Assembly (NCBI GenBank): GCA_007570785.1
Contig: ML660203.1
Location: forward strand, 8,738,638 to 8,802,637
Length of the DNA stretch: 64,000 nt
DNA from: Antilocapra americana
Taxonomy: Eukaryota; Chordata; Mammalia; Artiodactyla; Antilocapridae
Reading direction: 5' to 3'
How positions within the stretch are numbered: position 1 is the first letter of the stretch; every line of letters begins with the position of its first letter. A program made the position numbers and the translations under genes. The notes under the pieces were generated by a model. That model made no database searches, was not told the DNA's origin, and was given only the letters and a program-made list of their open reading frames with translations. Shown piece after piece: positions 35,498 to 47,505 of this stretch.

Positions 35498-35745
35498 GTG
35501 TGCTGTGCTTAGTTGCTCAGTTGTGTCTGACTCTTTGCAACCCCATGGACTGTAGCCCATTAGGCTCCTCTGTCCCTGGGGATTCTCCAGGCAAGAATAC
35601 TGGAGTGGGTTGCCATGCTCTTCCCCGGGGGTCTTCTCTACCCAGGGGTTGAACCTAGGTTTCCCTCAGTACAGGTGGATTCCTTACCAACTGAGCCACC
35701 AGGGAGGTCCTGGTGAGCTCCCAAGATTCAAAAAACGTTCACAAA
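35498..35745 (-). mobile_element. Bov-tA SINE with perfect target-site duplication
   Basis: Reversed copy from gcttagttgctcagttgtgt to gagccaccagggaggtcc. It is flanked by agtgaatgttt at 35487-35497 and 35746-35756. Confidence 0.92.
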
Positions 35746-35756
35746 AGTGAATGTTT

Positions 35757-35965
35757 ACTGAGTACCTATTAGACATTAACCACTTTGTTAAATGTTCTAC
35801 AGGTCTTATCTCATTTATTCCTCACAAAAACCCTCTAAGGTAGGTTCTCTTATTCTCCCATTTCTATAGAGAAGAAAACAGGCACTGGCAGGTAACTTTG
35901 CCCAGCATCATGCTGCAAGAAAGGAGTAGAGTTAAGGTTTTGAATCAGGATGTCTGACACCAGTG
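35757..35965 (+). repeat. MIR SINE fragment
   Basis: The MIR pattern is clear: tactgagtacctattagaca, ctcatttattcctcac, ctctaaggtaggttctctta, and a late agcatcatgctgcaag. Confidence 0.65.
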
Positions 35966-36824
35966 TCTTCATTAAACATGCAACTATGTTAGTACTGCTG
36001 CCTCATAACAGTAATGAATTAATTTTAATTTTACTCAACTAATATTGAGGAAGAAAGTATCCAGCCTCATATAGCAGTGCACTGAATGGATACTGGAGCT
36101 AAGTGTGGCTATGGGAATACCTTGTGATCATGGAAAGACCTATAGCAGGTTTTAACTTTGAAGTGCTTAAAGACATTTCATAAAGCTAAAGACTCTGCTG
36201 TTTGTTGAGTTGCTCACACACTTTCAGTGGTCTTGTTTTTCAGGGCTTTTGTCCGTGCTTTTCTGTTCTGACCCCAGTGGGTACAGGGAGTCAGTCATAT
36301 GCCAGCTCTTTTCCCATCCTCAGCCCTGAGCTGTCCCCCAGAGGGAAAATTGTGACCCAAGTCCAGTTGCTGGCCTGTCTGTCTGTCTGCGCTTTCCAGC
36401 TCAAGAACTGATTCCCTCTTTGAGAAAATTGGAAAGGCTCCTGGAGGCTGCTGAGAAGCTTTGATGTAGAGGTAGCAATTGAACAGATTGTCCTTTAGAA
36501 GCAGCCAAATTTCATTTTCCAGATTGAAAGACAGACTTCCAAGAAAACTTTTCTTTTTAATGTTTTGTTCTAGCATCCAAAAAAGACCCAACTTCAGATC
36601 CGGGCTCGAGAGTTTCTCATGGCTATTCTTGTTCTAGGTGGAGGGTGGTTGGCCCACTCTCAGATGGCATGTGTCTTAATAGCTGAATGACTGGCCAGGC
36701 CAGCTTTCAGCTCCCTCCTGCTGGGCTCCAAGAGGAAGTCCACTTGACAGCTGCTGGGCACCTCCCAGTAAGCTCACCAGAGTATTTTGGTGTCAGTTTG
36801 TGACAGACCTGGACTTAAATGCTA

Positions 36825-36965
36825 TCCTAGCCACTAGCTTGTTAATATTGTGGCTGCCCACAAGTTCCTTAGCTCTTTGGAGCCCGTTTCCTCATCTCTA
36901 GAATGAGGCTTCTAATGCCTTCCTTCAGGGTTAAAGTGAGGGTTGAGTGAGATAGTATATTGACA
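36825..36965 (+). repeat. MIR SINE fragment
   Basis: MIR text: agccactagcttgttaat, gtttcctcatctctagaatgagg, ggttgagtgagat. Confidence 0.6.
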
Positions 36966-37064
36966 TGACTAACAGTGGACTTGGCAGGAAGTTTGAATCC
37001 TTAAGTGAATGTTAGTTTCTGATCCTAATATTAGAGAGGCCTTTAGCGATTAGGCCATAATATA

Positions 37065-37290
37065 TGGAATCAAGCAGATCTAAATTTGATCCCAGATGTC
37101 TGATTTCACAGCTGTGTGACCTTGGGCAGTTGTCATGATCTCTCTAAGTCAGTTTTCTCACCTGTCAAATGGGGATAATATCAATACCTACCTCATAAGA
37201 CTGTTGGAATGATTCATTGAGCTAATGCATATACCTTTCATTAAGTCTGGCACGTATGTAGTAAGCCCAAAATGAATTATAGCTCTTTAT
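37065..37290 (+). repeat. MIR SINE, well preserved
   Basis: Nearly the whole MIR core is present: cacagctgtgtgaccttggg, tctcacctgtcaaatgggga, taatatcaatacctacctca, taagtctggcacgtatgtag. Confidence 0.75.
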
Positions 37291-37866
37291 TATTCTTGAT
37301 GTTGTTAGTACCTTGCTCTGGGTTTTCTATCTTAGTGGCCCCTGTTTGTGATCATTTAGTTCATAGTATACTTCATTGTTTGCTGAAGGGCAGAAGATAC
37401 TACTTTCTTTCTTGAGTCATTAATCCAAGAGACAGAATCAGATTCCCACTGATTCTTGTTTTATCTTCTTGCTCCACCATTTCTCCCTGTCATGTAATAA
37501 GGAGGGCATATTCAGTGGGGGACCCTTCACCAAGCCAGAGGCATTTCTTAGGGATCCGAGAATTGAGAGGCTTGGATATCTAAGCACTGACCTGATTTTT
37601 GGTATCTTAAACCAAGGAAAAGCCCTGCCTGGTTTATCATTCATGGGGGTGATGAACGGTGTTTTGTTAGGTATCATCTGCTTTCTTATTCAACTGCAGT
37701 TCCCTAGAGCTCTCCTTCTTTCTCCTGATTATTTATTTTACTTGCATCATTTAGTATACTCATGTTTGTAGCACATTGGGTTACCTTAAAGAAAGAAAAC
37801 AGAAAAGGGATACAAGAAGAACTTAATTTCTTGGCAGAGCTGAAGTGAAAAAAAAAAACTTATACA

Positions 37867-38130
37867 TGGGGCTTCGCTAATGGTCCAGTGGTTAAGAATC
37901 TGCCTTGCAGTGCAGGGGATGTGGGACTGAGCCCTGGTTGGGGAATGAAGATCCCACATGCCGAGGAGCTTAACTAAGCCCACATACTGCAACTATTGAG
38001 CCCTCGCAATAGAGAGTCTGCGCGCCACAATGAGAAATCCTGCATGATGCCAGGGAGATCCCAGGTGCTGCGCCTATGATGCAAGGCAGCCAAATAACAT
38101 GTTTTTCAAAAATATGTTTAAAAAAAAAGC
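37867..38130 (+). mobile_element. CHR-type SINE
   Basis: The head is ggggcttcgctaatggtcca, the body atcccacatgccgaggagct, and the tail A-rich. It is more diverged than its neighbours. Confidence 0.82.
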
Positions 38131-38249
38131 CTATACTTAAGTGGGGGTAGGCAAGTGGTGTCTGCCTAGCTTTCCAAAAGAATTGGAGACCAGGAAGGGA
38201 AGATAACATTGACTAATATGGAAGATAGAAGGAATTACAGGGAAGGTCC

Positions 38250-38360
38250 AGGCCACACGATACAAAGTGAGAAAACTGAGGCTCGGAGAAGTGATTTTCC
38301 AAAGGCCGCACAGCAGGGGAGTGATGGGGCTGGAACTAGAGGCCTGGTTGTCTGACTACA
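38250..38360 (+). repeat. MIR SINE fragment
   Basis: MIR text: gagaaaactgaggctcggag, ggccgcacagcag, ggctggaactagaggcctgg. Confidence 0.6.
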
Positions 38361-38543
38361 TTCAGTGTTCTTTAAACCCATAGGCTTGCCTTGTGGTTCC
38401 ATTGGCCTTCCCTCTGTGATAGCATAATCAGAGAGCACTGTGACTGCCATATATTTTGACTGAACAAATCCCTACCAATATTTCAAATAGAGTTCATATT
38501 CCTCTTCTAAACCCTCACATATTTATACTTCATTATTTTCTAG

Positions 38544-38601
38544 GGTGTCAGATGCCTGATACATTCAATTCATGGTTTCTTATAACTCTGCTTCATGTCT
38601 G
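38544..38601 (+). CDS. UQCC1: UQCC1 coding exon (chaperone domain)
   Basis: The exon is a short 58 nt. It completes the split Arg, then encodes CQMPDTFNSWFLITLLHV and the first two bases of a Trp codon. The acceptor is ttattttctag and the donor gtaagt. It is in phase 1 and out phase 2. The hydrophobic stretch WFLITLLHVW is part of the conserved chaperone core and matches the human protein. At 19 codons it cannot be seen as a stand-alone ORF. Confidence 0.97.
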
Positions 38602-39484
38602 GTAAGTGAGAAATTTAAAGTCACCATATTCTTTTTTTTTTTTTTAAACACTGCTGACTTGTTAAGGTATAGCCTTCAGTAGAGCTGTATATGAAATGGC
38701 AGTTGTTCAGGCATTAAAAACTGTTCCTTTCATTTTAATAACTGGTGTCTTATGGCACATTTTTTATTAAAGGTCAAAGCATAGTCCCAGAAAGAAACTA
38801 ATATTTGTAGGAGTTTCTCAAAGAACACCTAATCCAGTGAACAATGCTATCAGTATCTCTAAGAGACCCTATGGGCTTGGGTGGAAAGTTCTTTCCCTTT
38901 GCTGTTTTAGGAAAGTTCACATTTACGTAAAAGTGGTTTGAATTGTGAGCATCCGTGGTCATTTTCATTGCTGGTCATCAGAAACCTATAACAAATTATA
39001 GCACTGACATTTACGCCTGTACCTCTAAGATGTGCGTACAGGTTAGATTCATGCCAGGTTTGTTGCATGTAAAAATATTTAACACCTTAAACAGTATATT
39101 TTTTCTTCAGCTGCAAATTACGTAGCCAAAAAAAATCAATTTTTCATCTGATGTTACACAGTATTAAAGGTCAGAAGGATATAGGAGAGGCGTTGGAAGT
39201 AGGGGCTAGGGAATGTATTTATTGAACTGCCAGATCTTGGGAAAGTAAATTCTAGAGAACTAAGTTTACTACTTTGACCATAGTGAGCATCTGAGGAACG
39301 TGGGGAATGGTTGCCTTTTCAAAAGGACCCTTGTTTGAGACTGAGCTTTGCATCACAGGACTGACTGCTATATAAAGACTTTTTGGTTTTGATCACCTCT
39401 GAAATATTTCTTCTGAACTCGCATAGTCAGTGAGATTGGCTCAGAGGTCTAAGGTGGCAGTTTATGTTGTTTTTTCCTAAGCCA

Positions 39485-39610
39485 GTAGTTTATTGAGTGT
39501 ACACTGTGTCCTGGGCAGTCAATAAGCTATGTCAGGAAGCTCCCAGTCTAGTGAGGGAGATAAGACATGCATAATAGTTGGTTATAAATTATGAATGGCC
39601 AAGGTTCTAT
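39485..39610 (-). repeat. L2 LINE fragment
   Basis: L2-like wording: tttattgagtgtacactgtg, caggaagctcccagtctagt, gagggagataagacatgc. Confidence 0.5.
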
Positions 39611-40339
39611 AATAAATCTGCTTAAGTAGTGCCTCTGGCATCACAGAGGAGGCAGCAACTCTCAAGATCCTTACCTGGCTTTTGAAATGTGCCGTGTCTT
39701 AGGTAGCTGAGAAGGCAAACTACCTTCATTCTGAATGGTGAAGGTTAGGAAGAGGTTTGCGGGGGGAGCTGGATGTACTGAGAGGAAGACTACTTTTTCA
39801 AGAGGAGGGCACTGCAGAGGTGGCCCTGGGGAATTACCTACTGCGGAGGTGGGAGGGTTGAGAGGAGGCAAGGCTGTTCCCAGAGGAGCTCGAAGATAAT
39901 ATTCAAAGCCAGTATGAAAGACTCTTTATTGCCCAATAGCCAGAGGTATTAGCATGTTAGAGCGAGTGGATGGCAAAATAAAAAATATAATCCTTGTGAC
40001 CACATCCCAAGGTTCAGTACCTGACTAATAGCAGCTGGGACAACCTTGTAACTACTTGTAGTTCTTTCAAGTTAGCCATGATTTCCAAATGTGCCTGCTG
40101 AGTCTCCCTTGCTGAGGTCAGTTTAATTTCTCAGAGGCGTGGGGAGTACCATCACCAGGTAAGTAGGGGGAGAGAGGCTTGTCTACACTTGGCCTCTCTT
40201 CCATCCTTCTTCCTTGGTTCCCATGATCTGCAGCTTTGGTGAGATGAATCAGTAGCTTTTCAGTTTGAATCAGCAAACTCTGTGTTAAGGACTGACAGGC
40301 GCTGGAGAGAACGATGTGACATGGTGTGCACCTTCAAGA

Positions 40340-40650
40340 AACAGTTGAGTGGAAAGCAGACCCAGTACAATTGCCTGTAACGGGTGACAGTGAAAGAAGT
40401 GCTGTGCCCAAGGCACACACAGGGACTGCGAAAGGACATGAAGGTGTGACTGAGTCCAAATTTGGTGGATGGGGGGAGTACAGGATAAAGAGTTGCTGTG
40501 TGGTAGAGGTGACATCTGAGATGTACCATGAAGGGTGAGTAGCATTTCTGTCAGAGAAAGGAAGGCACTCTAAATTGTGGGAGTATTAGGAGCAAGACAT
40601 AGAACAAGTACAAGAATGCGGAGTATTTGAGGGCGTCCTCGTTGTCTGTA
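40340..40650. repeat. Possible L2 LINE interior fragment
   Basis: The segment with gtgacatctgagatgtacca, gaaggcactctaaattgtgg and caagaatgcggagtatttga follows the order of L2 text (gtgacatttgagctg, gggaacagcaagtgc). Diverged. Confidence 0.4.
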
Positions 40651-42601
40651 GCATCTAGGCGCGTAGTGGAAAAGGGTCACCAGAAAAGTGGTTTAGGATC
40701 CAGTGTGCAATGATCCTCCAAGAAGAATTAGGGAAACTCTTTTCTAGGGGTTAGGATTCCTAGAGGAAGTAAGGGATTCAACCCAGGACTGCAGGAAAGC
40801 TGTGTTCTTCTAGTCCTGTTCTCTGAGCTTGAAACTCTAGGAGGTTAACTGAGGGATCACCAAGTCCAACGTTACCAGGCTCAGTGGACTTGCTGGGGAT
40901 GGGTAGGGTTCAGATAACCTCCTGTGAGTGGTATTATGAGGGAGAAGTGGGGAGGCTTAGAAAGCAGTCATAAAAATGAAAGAATTCCCCACTTCCTAAA
41001 AAGCCCCCCACAAACACTAGAATACTCTTGCTTAAGTTCTCGAGGGTGATGATGCCTTGTTGGCTCTTAGAATAGGGACAGGATTTCTCATATCCTGTTA
41101 GTTCCCTGGAGGAGGTGTTGATGTCCCCCTTATCCTTTCTGCTTTCTCCAGGTCCCAAATGTTTGTGTGTGTTGGGATTTAGGACTGGGAACCCTTCAGT
41201 TCTCAGACGACCCTTATCAGTTGTGTTTTCTTGTGAACATGCAGCTGTGGTGACTATGTGTCCTTTGTCTTTGCTGAGCAAGGTTAGTGTTCACTACAGC
41301 TGCTGAACAGATGCTGACAGAGGTTGCTGTGGAGGCTTTCTAGTATCTCCATGTGAACTTGATAAAAGCAGGCTTCCTTCTCTGTTCCCTGTGTGGGGCA
41401 GTGGCATTGAGATCCATTCAGGTGCCCACACCAGAAACCTGGGAGGCCACCGTTTCCTCATTCCCTTTATCTGGTCAGGCACCAGTCACTCATCTCAACC
41501 TCTTTTGACCATGACCCATGGTAACAAATGTATTTTACCTTGTAGTCCAGAACAAACAGATATATGATGAAAAAATTTTATAAAACGTATCCTTACAGCA
41601 TCAAATAATCTCTGATATTTTCTGTTTCATTTGAATTCATTTAAAACGGAAATGTAAGATATCACTCACTAATTGATTTCACTGAATCACAAAAAACAGT
41701 ACCTGAAAACAGGTAGTCGGACTTCAACTTCCCTCTTCCTTTGCCATAGATCATCTCAATACAGATTGGATTCTCACACACACACACGTACACCCTCTTT
41801 AGTATTTTCTCTTGTTCTCAGGATACAGTGTGTTTCCTAACATGGCATTCGTATTCCGCCAAATATGTTACCTTTACCACACTCATCTGGTGCCATTCTA
41901 GGTACCACTACCACCACACTCCCTCCCCTGCAAGAAAAAATAAAGATAAATGTTTATGTATGATAGAAATATCAAGTCTTCTGCACAAAGCTTTCTTCTC
42001 TTTCCTTCTAGAAATAGGAAAGCCCTTCTCCTTCCTCTCCACCTGACAAACTCCTGATTTTCATTCAATAGCCAACTCAGATATTATCTCTTCTTTGAAG
42101 CCTTCCCTTCCCTTCAAAGGCAGAGTTAGTTCCTCTTCTGAGTTCTCTCAGTCTTTTGGACTCCTCTATTATAGCACTTATCACATGACATTTTTTCATT
42201 TTATCATATATTATCTATCATCTTTATGGATGGTGAATTTGTTGAGAGCGAGAATTATGTTTTTTTTATTTTGGAAAGATATGAAAATGAAATACCTTTT
42301 TCTCTCAGTCCCATATCTTACTTGAGTTCACATTGATAAATGTTGATTAAATAATCTATGGCCCAAAATCTCTCTTGGCTCCTATGGCAATTAGAAGGGT
42401 CCTGGCCATTGCCTGTTGGTTATAAGAGAGAAACAAAGCTCTGCTTCTACTTAAGTTTCCCTGGGTGGTGAGATGTATATAGATGGAGTTCATCTTAATG
42501 TTCAAAGTATTAATAGATTTGTAGAGACCCTGATTTTAAAATTTGTCATGAAACCCTACTAGTACTTCATAGATACAGAAATTTATTTTAGAAAAGGAAA
42601 T

Positions 42602-42710
42602 GGGGAATTCTCTGATGGTTCAATGGTTAGGACTCCAACCTTCTACTGCAGGGGGCCGCAGTTCAATCCCTGGTCAGGGAACTAAGATCCTGCAAGCCAA
42701 AAAAAAAACC
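42602..42710 (+). mobile_element. Short CHR-type SINE
   Basis: The head is ggggaattctctgatggttc, followed by ggtcagggaactaagatcct and an A10 tail. Confidence 0.82.
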
Positions 42711-42839
42711 AAAGAGGTGGAACAAATAACATTAGAATATGCCTAGGATGGAGGTGGGGTGGAGAGGAAATACGGATTGTATTTTAAAAAATTATCAAAG
42801 TCAGTTATATCATAAATAAAGTGACTGTTAGGTCCTTTA

Positions 42840-43015
42840 CAGTATTGTTTTAAAATTTATTTACATATATTACCTCACACATTTTTGTAACTGCTTTATT
42901 CCTATTACATATGAGGGATCAGAGACTTCGAAAAGTCAGAGAGCTTGCCCATAGAACTAGTTAATACATGGTAGAAAGGAAATTCAGATATGGGTCTGAC
43001 TAACGCAGAGTGTTA
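42840..43015 (+). repeat. MIR SINE fragment
   Basis: MIR-like text: tattacctcacacattt, gagggatcagagacttcg, gagcttgcccatagaac. Diverged. Confidence 0.5.
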
Positions 43016-43115
43016 AGTTCCTTTCCTCACTGGTAACTGAAACTATCAAAGTAGCTAATTAAATAATTATTACTAATTAGTACTAGTAATATTTAATATT
43101 AATTAATACTATGTA

Positions 43116-43307
43116 GAAGGGCTTCCTCAGTAGCTCAGTTGGTAAAGAATCCACCTACAGTGCAGGAGACCCAGGTTCAGTTCCTGGGTTGGGATGATCC
43201 ACTAGAGAAGGGATAGGCTACCCACTCGAGTAGTCTGGCCTAGAGAATCCCATGGACTGTATAATCCATGGGGTTGCAAAGAGTTGGACACGACTGAGTG
43301 ACTTGAG
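43116..43307 (+). mobile_element. Bov-tA SINE with target-site duplication
   Basis: The head is gggcttcctcagtagctcag and the body ggatgatccactagagaagg. It is flanked by taatactatgta (43104-43115) and taatactattta (43308-43319), one mismatch. Confidence 0.9.
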
Positions 43308-43347
43308 TAATACTATTTATGACTTATTTAAGTATTTGCTTATTCTT

Positions 43348-43477
43348 TTTTTAAGGCTATTCTTTTATTATTTATTTTAATTTTATTTATTTTTTTGGCT
43401 GCGTGACATGTGTGTTCCTAGTTCTTTAGCCAAGGCTTATACCTGTACTCCCTGCATAGGAAGCGCAGGGAAGTCCC
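43348..43477 (-). mobile_element. CHR-type SINE, internally shortened, with 17-bp duplication
   Basis: Reversed copy with ttatttttttggctgcgtga and gcgcagggaagtccc. It is flanked by agtatttgcttattctt (43331-43347) and agtacctgcttattctt (43478-43494), two mismatches. Confidence 0.85.
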
Positions 43478-43519
43478 AGTACCTGCTTATTCTTAAACAT
43501 AAATCTGTAAAATTATAGC

Positions 43520-43840
43520 ATTTATTTTCTAATTGAACCTACTATATGCAGCAAATTTGTTCCCTGCCCTCACGGGGCTAAGGGTGTGGGAGAGACATGT
43601 TAAACAAATCATTAATAGAACTGGGATGGATGCCATGGGAGTCGGCGACAGGGCTCTATGGAAGAAGAGGGATCCAGATTTTATTTGGAGGTGGGTGGGT
43701 CACTCAGGGAGGGCTTTGTCGAAGAGATGGCATTTAAACTGACACCTGAATGAGGAGTGGAAGTTAGCAAGTCAAAGAGCAAATGAGAAGACATTGCAGG
43801 CAAAAGGGCCTCATTGTTTTCAGTCTCCTTACCAGGAGAG
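43520..43840 (+). repeat. L2 LINE fragment
   Basis: L2-like order of text: ttccctgccctcacggggct, gggagggctttgtcgaagag, gatggcatttaaactgacac, ctgaatgaggagtggaag. Confidence 0.6.
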
Positions 43841-45799
43841 CCCTTTTCACAGAGGAGGTGTGATGCTCACCCACAGTGTATGAGTAGGTAAAAGGACTGC
43901 TACTGGAGTTGAAGAAGTGGGAATGGTCTGCTCTCTTCAGGTGTTCACCACATGCCCAGTGGTAAGGCACTCTTATGTAATTCCATGGAAACTCAGAGCA
44001 CAGTTTAAAGACCACAGCTCCCTCTTTTTACAAATGGGGAGGTGATTTTGGCCTTTTTAAAGGATTTGTCACAGGCTTCTTTATCAGTAATGAAAGATCT
44101 GAGATGCAAATCCAGAACTGACTGTGTGGATTGCTCTTTGTGCACCACTATGCTTCCTGTCTACACGTCCCCTTTTGGTAGTCATGGGATGGGAGTCTCT
44201 TGTCCTGAATTTGAGCTGCACAGTGCTGACCACCAACTCTCTGAAACTGTGTCTCTTAGCACTCACTGTCTGTGTCCTGGGAGAGGCAGCAAGTAAACCT
44301 GGGAATCATATAGGGTGCCGGGTGCTGTGTTTGATAGGATCTCTGTTGATAGACATACAGATCTTATGGGAACTTGGAGCAGTGGGGCAGCCTGGGATAG
44401 TCAAGGAGCCTTCTGTGGTCTAGACCTAAAGGACATGGGGTCTTGAGGAATTATTAGGAGAAGAAGAAATTGTAAGATGTTCCAAGTGAGAAAGAAAAAG
44501 GAGAGGATGGTCACTAGAGGGAGAAAACAGGATGAAGAGGGGAAGCATTTTGTTATTTGTTTTTTATTTTAAGATGGGGGAATACTGGAAAAATTTTATA
44601 ATCCTAAGGGAAGAAGCCTCTGGGAAAGAAGAGAAAGAAGTAAAGTGTGGAGGTGGAAGGGGTTGGAAAACAGACTAGTTCCAGTCTCAGTCCAGCCAGA
44701 GAACTGCCCTGGCAGGCACTCCCGGCCTTTGCAAGAGGGCTCTTTAAAACCACCGCAGCAGTTTTGATGTAGCTGTAGGGCTTTCAAGCTCATGCTGGAT
44801 TCCAGCAGCCCCAGACCTGCTATATATGGTGAGCCCTGGCCATGTGCACATCCTCTCTCTGCCTCCCCCAGCCAGAGTTGCTCTGTTCAAACACCCACAC
44901 ATGTAGCTTTTTGTCCAAAGGAAAGGCCTAGGCAGCATCATTTTACCAACATTGCATAACCTCCACACACTGGTACCTGCTACCCAGGCACTTGTTCTTT
45001 ACAGTGGATCTGACAGGCAGGCCGCAGGCCAGGTGTAGCTCTTGGAGGAGGTTCTCTGTCAGGTGAGATGGCTTCAGGAAATGCTTCGCCCCACTTTTCT
45101 GTTTGCCCACAGACTGTCGTCTGGCCCCCATGCTCCCCACATAAAGCGTAGGCTTGGTGGGGAGGGAGTTTAGGAAACCAGGTGGAGATAGCCATGCACA
45201 CAGCCCCAGGAAAGGGTCAGTGTGCCAGCTCGCTAATAAATAAACTCATTCATTAGCACACTGCGGAGGCTTGAGTGTGGCCATGTAAGCCCTGTTTTCT
45301 TGGCCTCGACTGGTAGCGGAGTCGAGGAGACAGGCTACGTGAAAGTCTCTTTGGGATTCCTTCTTAGCAGCCGGAGTGACAAACCTGCCCAAGTGCCCAC
45401 TAGTCTTCATTGAATTCAAAATCAGATCCTCTTTGAGCACTTATAAACTACCATGGGGGAGAAACAAGGCCAAAACACAACTGGCATTATCAGGAGGCCC
45501 AAACAGAGCAAGCAAGACAGGATGCTGGAGCTGCCAGGACATGGCAGGAGGTCAGTGTGAGGAATAACAAGAATTCTTCCCTCCCAGATTTAGGCAGAGA
45601 GGAGGAAAGCATGGCGAGGAAACCCTCCTTCCTTTGAACTCTACAGGTAGCACTGTTGTCTTCCTCTGGGTCTGATCTCTGGGTCTGATGTAGCAGGAAG
45701 GGGCCCTTGGAGCCGAGCTGTCACAGGCTGCGGGAGCAGTCAGCACTGACGCTGCCCTGGGAGGCACTGTGGCTGGAGGGAGGACAGGGAGCTCAGACC

Positions 45800-45990
45800 T
45801 CACTCCAGCTCCCCTGCCCTCCACTGAGCAACCTTAAGTTACTTCGCCTCCTCAGAGTGTCAGTTTTCTTTCCTGTGAGATGGGGACAGTTACACTAGGC
45901 ACATTGTGAGACAGTGAATGCAAAGGAATCTACAGTGACAAGTCTCATATTAGAGGACTTAATAAATCGTAATAGTCATCATTACTATTT
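45800..45990 (+). repeat. MIR SINE fragment
   Basis: MIR-like text: gagcaaccttaagttacttc, ctgtgagatggggacagtta, taataaatcgtaatagtcat. Confidence 0.55.
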
Positions 45991-47254
45991 GCCATAAGGC
46001 AAAATTTACATCTTAGCTCTTTGTATTTTGAGATTCACTAGTGAGTGAGGTCTCCCCTGCCACCCCATCTTTCCGACTTAATGAACAAACAACGACCCAT
46101 CTTTTAGAGATATTAGAGAACCATCAGACTAGGGCCTGAACACTCCTTTTTTTTTTTCTTTTCTTTGCTAGCTGGGTTATTTGCTTTCCTTATATGTAAA
46201 AAAGATCAGTATTATTTATGAGGCACTGGAATCACTGAGAGACAAGGATAGTACTGTGAAGCTTAAAACCTCAATAATAAATTGTGGGTTTAAGAACATC
46301 ATCAGACTTGGGAGGGGCACTGGAATTGCTCCTAAACAGAGAGTAGTTTATACATAGATTAAGTATTTACTCAGAGTTAGGTACTTTGTAAATTCTTGTT
46401 GAATGAATGCTTAAGTTATTTTACACAGGAATATAAAGATGACGAGATTATTTCTTTTTAAAAAGATTTTTTTTTAAAAAAAGAGTTTTTTAAGAAGACT
46501 ATTTTTTAGGGCAGTTTTAGGTTTGAATGCAATACTATCACTTTTTAAAGTGTCTATTGTATTCTTAAGGGCAATTTTTACTGTGTTTTAGCGTTGAAGT
46601 CTCCCCTCCCCCTCCTCCCCCAGAACAGCTCTGAAACTATGATGTTTAATCAGTAGCAAAATGTAATTTGACCTCTCAACATTTAAGCTTTATTATGAGG
46701 AATGCATCCATGATATAAATTGAAGTAAAGCTGTCCTGATCTTTTATTTAAACCTAGTATTCTCAGTTGTGGAATAGTTGACTTAGTGACTCAAACATTA
46801 CTGTGGTACAAACAGAGCCTATGACGTGTGTTGGCTTTGTTTGGTAGTGGGTATCATGACCATCAAATTTTTTTTTGTTCTTGTTTACCATTTTGAACTT
46901 GTTTTACTTATTTTCTTCTTACCTTCCAACATACTTTAAACTCTTTAATCATTCAGGAGGTCCTGATAACTGTATTTTGCTAGGCTATCTTCTTTCAGGT
47001 TGCACTGGGTAGCTATACCTTCCTTGTTGAACTGCTGTTGTGTTTGTTCTAAATACATTTTTAAGTTCTTTTAGGCTGCCAGGAGTTACTGTTTGCTGTT
47101 GTAGGTGTGTTTGCCTCGGGTTAGCCCGTCTTTCCCCTTCTGGTGTTTTATTTCTAATATAATGCTAGTTTTGAAACTTAAATTATTGCCCTTGTGAGGA
47201 TTAAATGAAAAACAGAGGAATTGGATTCTGGAAGGTTTGTTCTAATCATTAAAG

Positions 47255-47505
47255 AGGTAGAAAAGCAGTGTAACTCTGGGATCAGATAATCAGAGTTCAG
47301 ATATTAGTTTTGACGCTTAACTAGTTTTGTAACTCTGGGCAAGTTACTTTTCTCCAAGACTCAGTTTCCTCAGCTATTAAGTGGGGACAGAAGAATACCA
47401 GTCTGTTATTACAGTTGTTACAAGGATTGAATGAAATAATGTATGTGAATCACTTAGCACAGTGCCTGGCATATGCTTGTGTTAGCTGTTAATTGTAGCA
47501 TTTGT
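47255..47505 (+). repeat. MIR SINE, long copy
   Basis: Most of the core is legible: gtaactctgggcaagttact, actcagtttcctcagctatt, aagtggggacag, cacttagcacagtgcctggc, atatgcttgtgttagctg. Confidence 0.75.

Larger units (their letters stand above)
32204..38543 (+). other. UQCC1: UQCC1 intron (6.3 kb)
   Basis: Contents are an old L1-like piece (about 32420-32780), a young BovB (33076-33419), a very AT-rich unassigned stretch (33430-34640), a (GT)17 tract, a minus-strand Bov-tA, four MIR fragments and a plus-strand CHR. The intervals 34690-35480 and 35965-36830 show no recognisable element. Confidence 0.85.

Noticed and set aside
44936..45201. Overlapping frames on both strands in the GC-richer block
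   Set aside because: No domain, no splice sites in register and no similarity I know; GC content alone lengthens chance frames.
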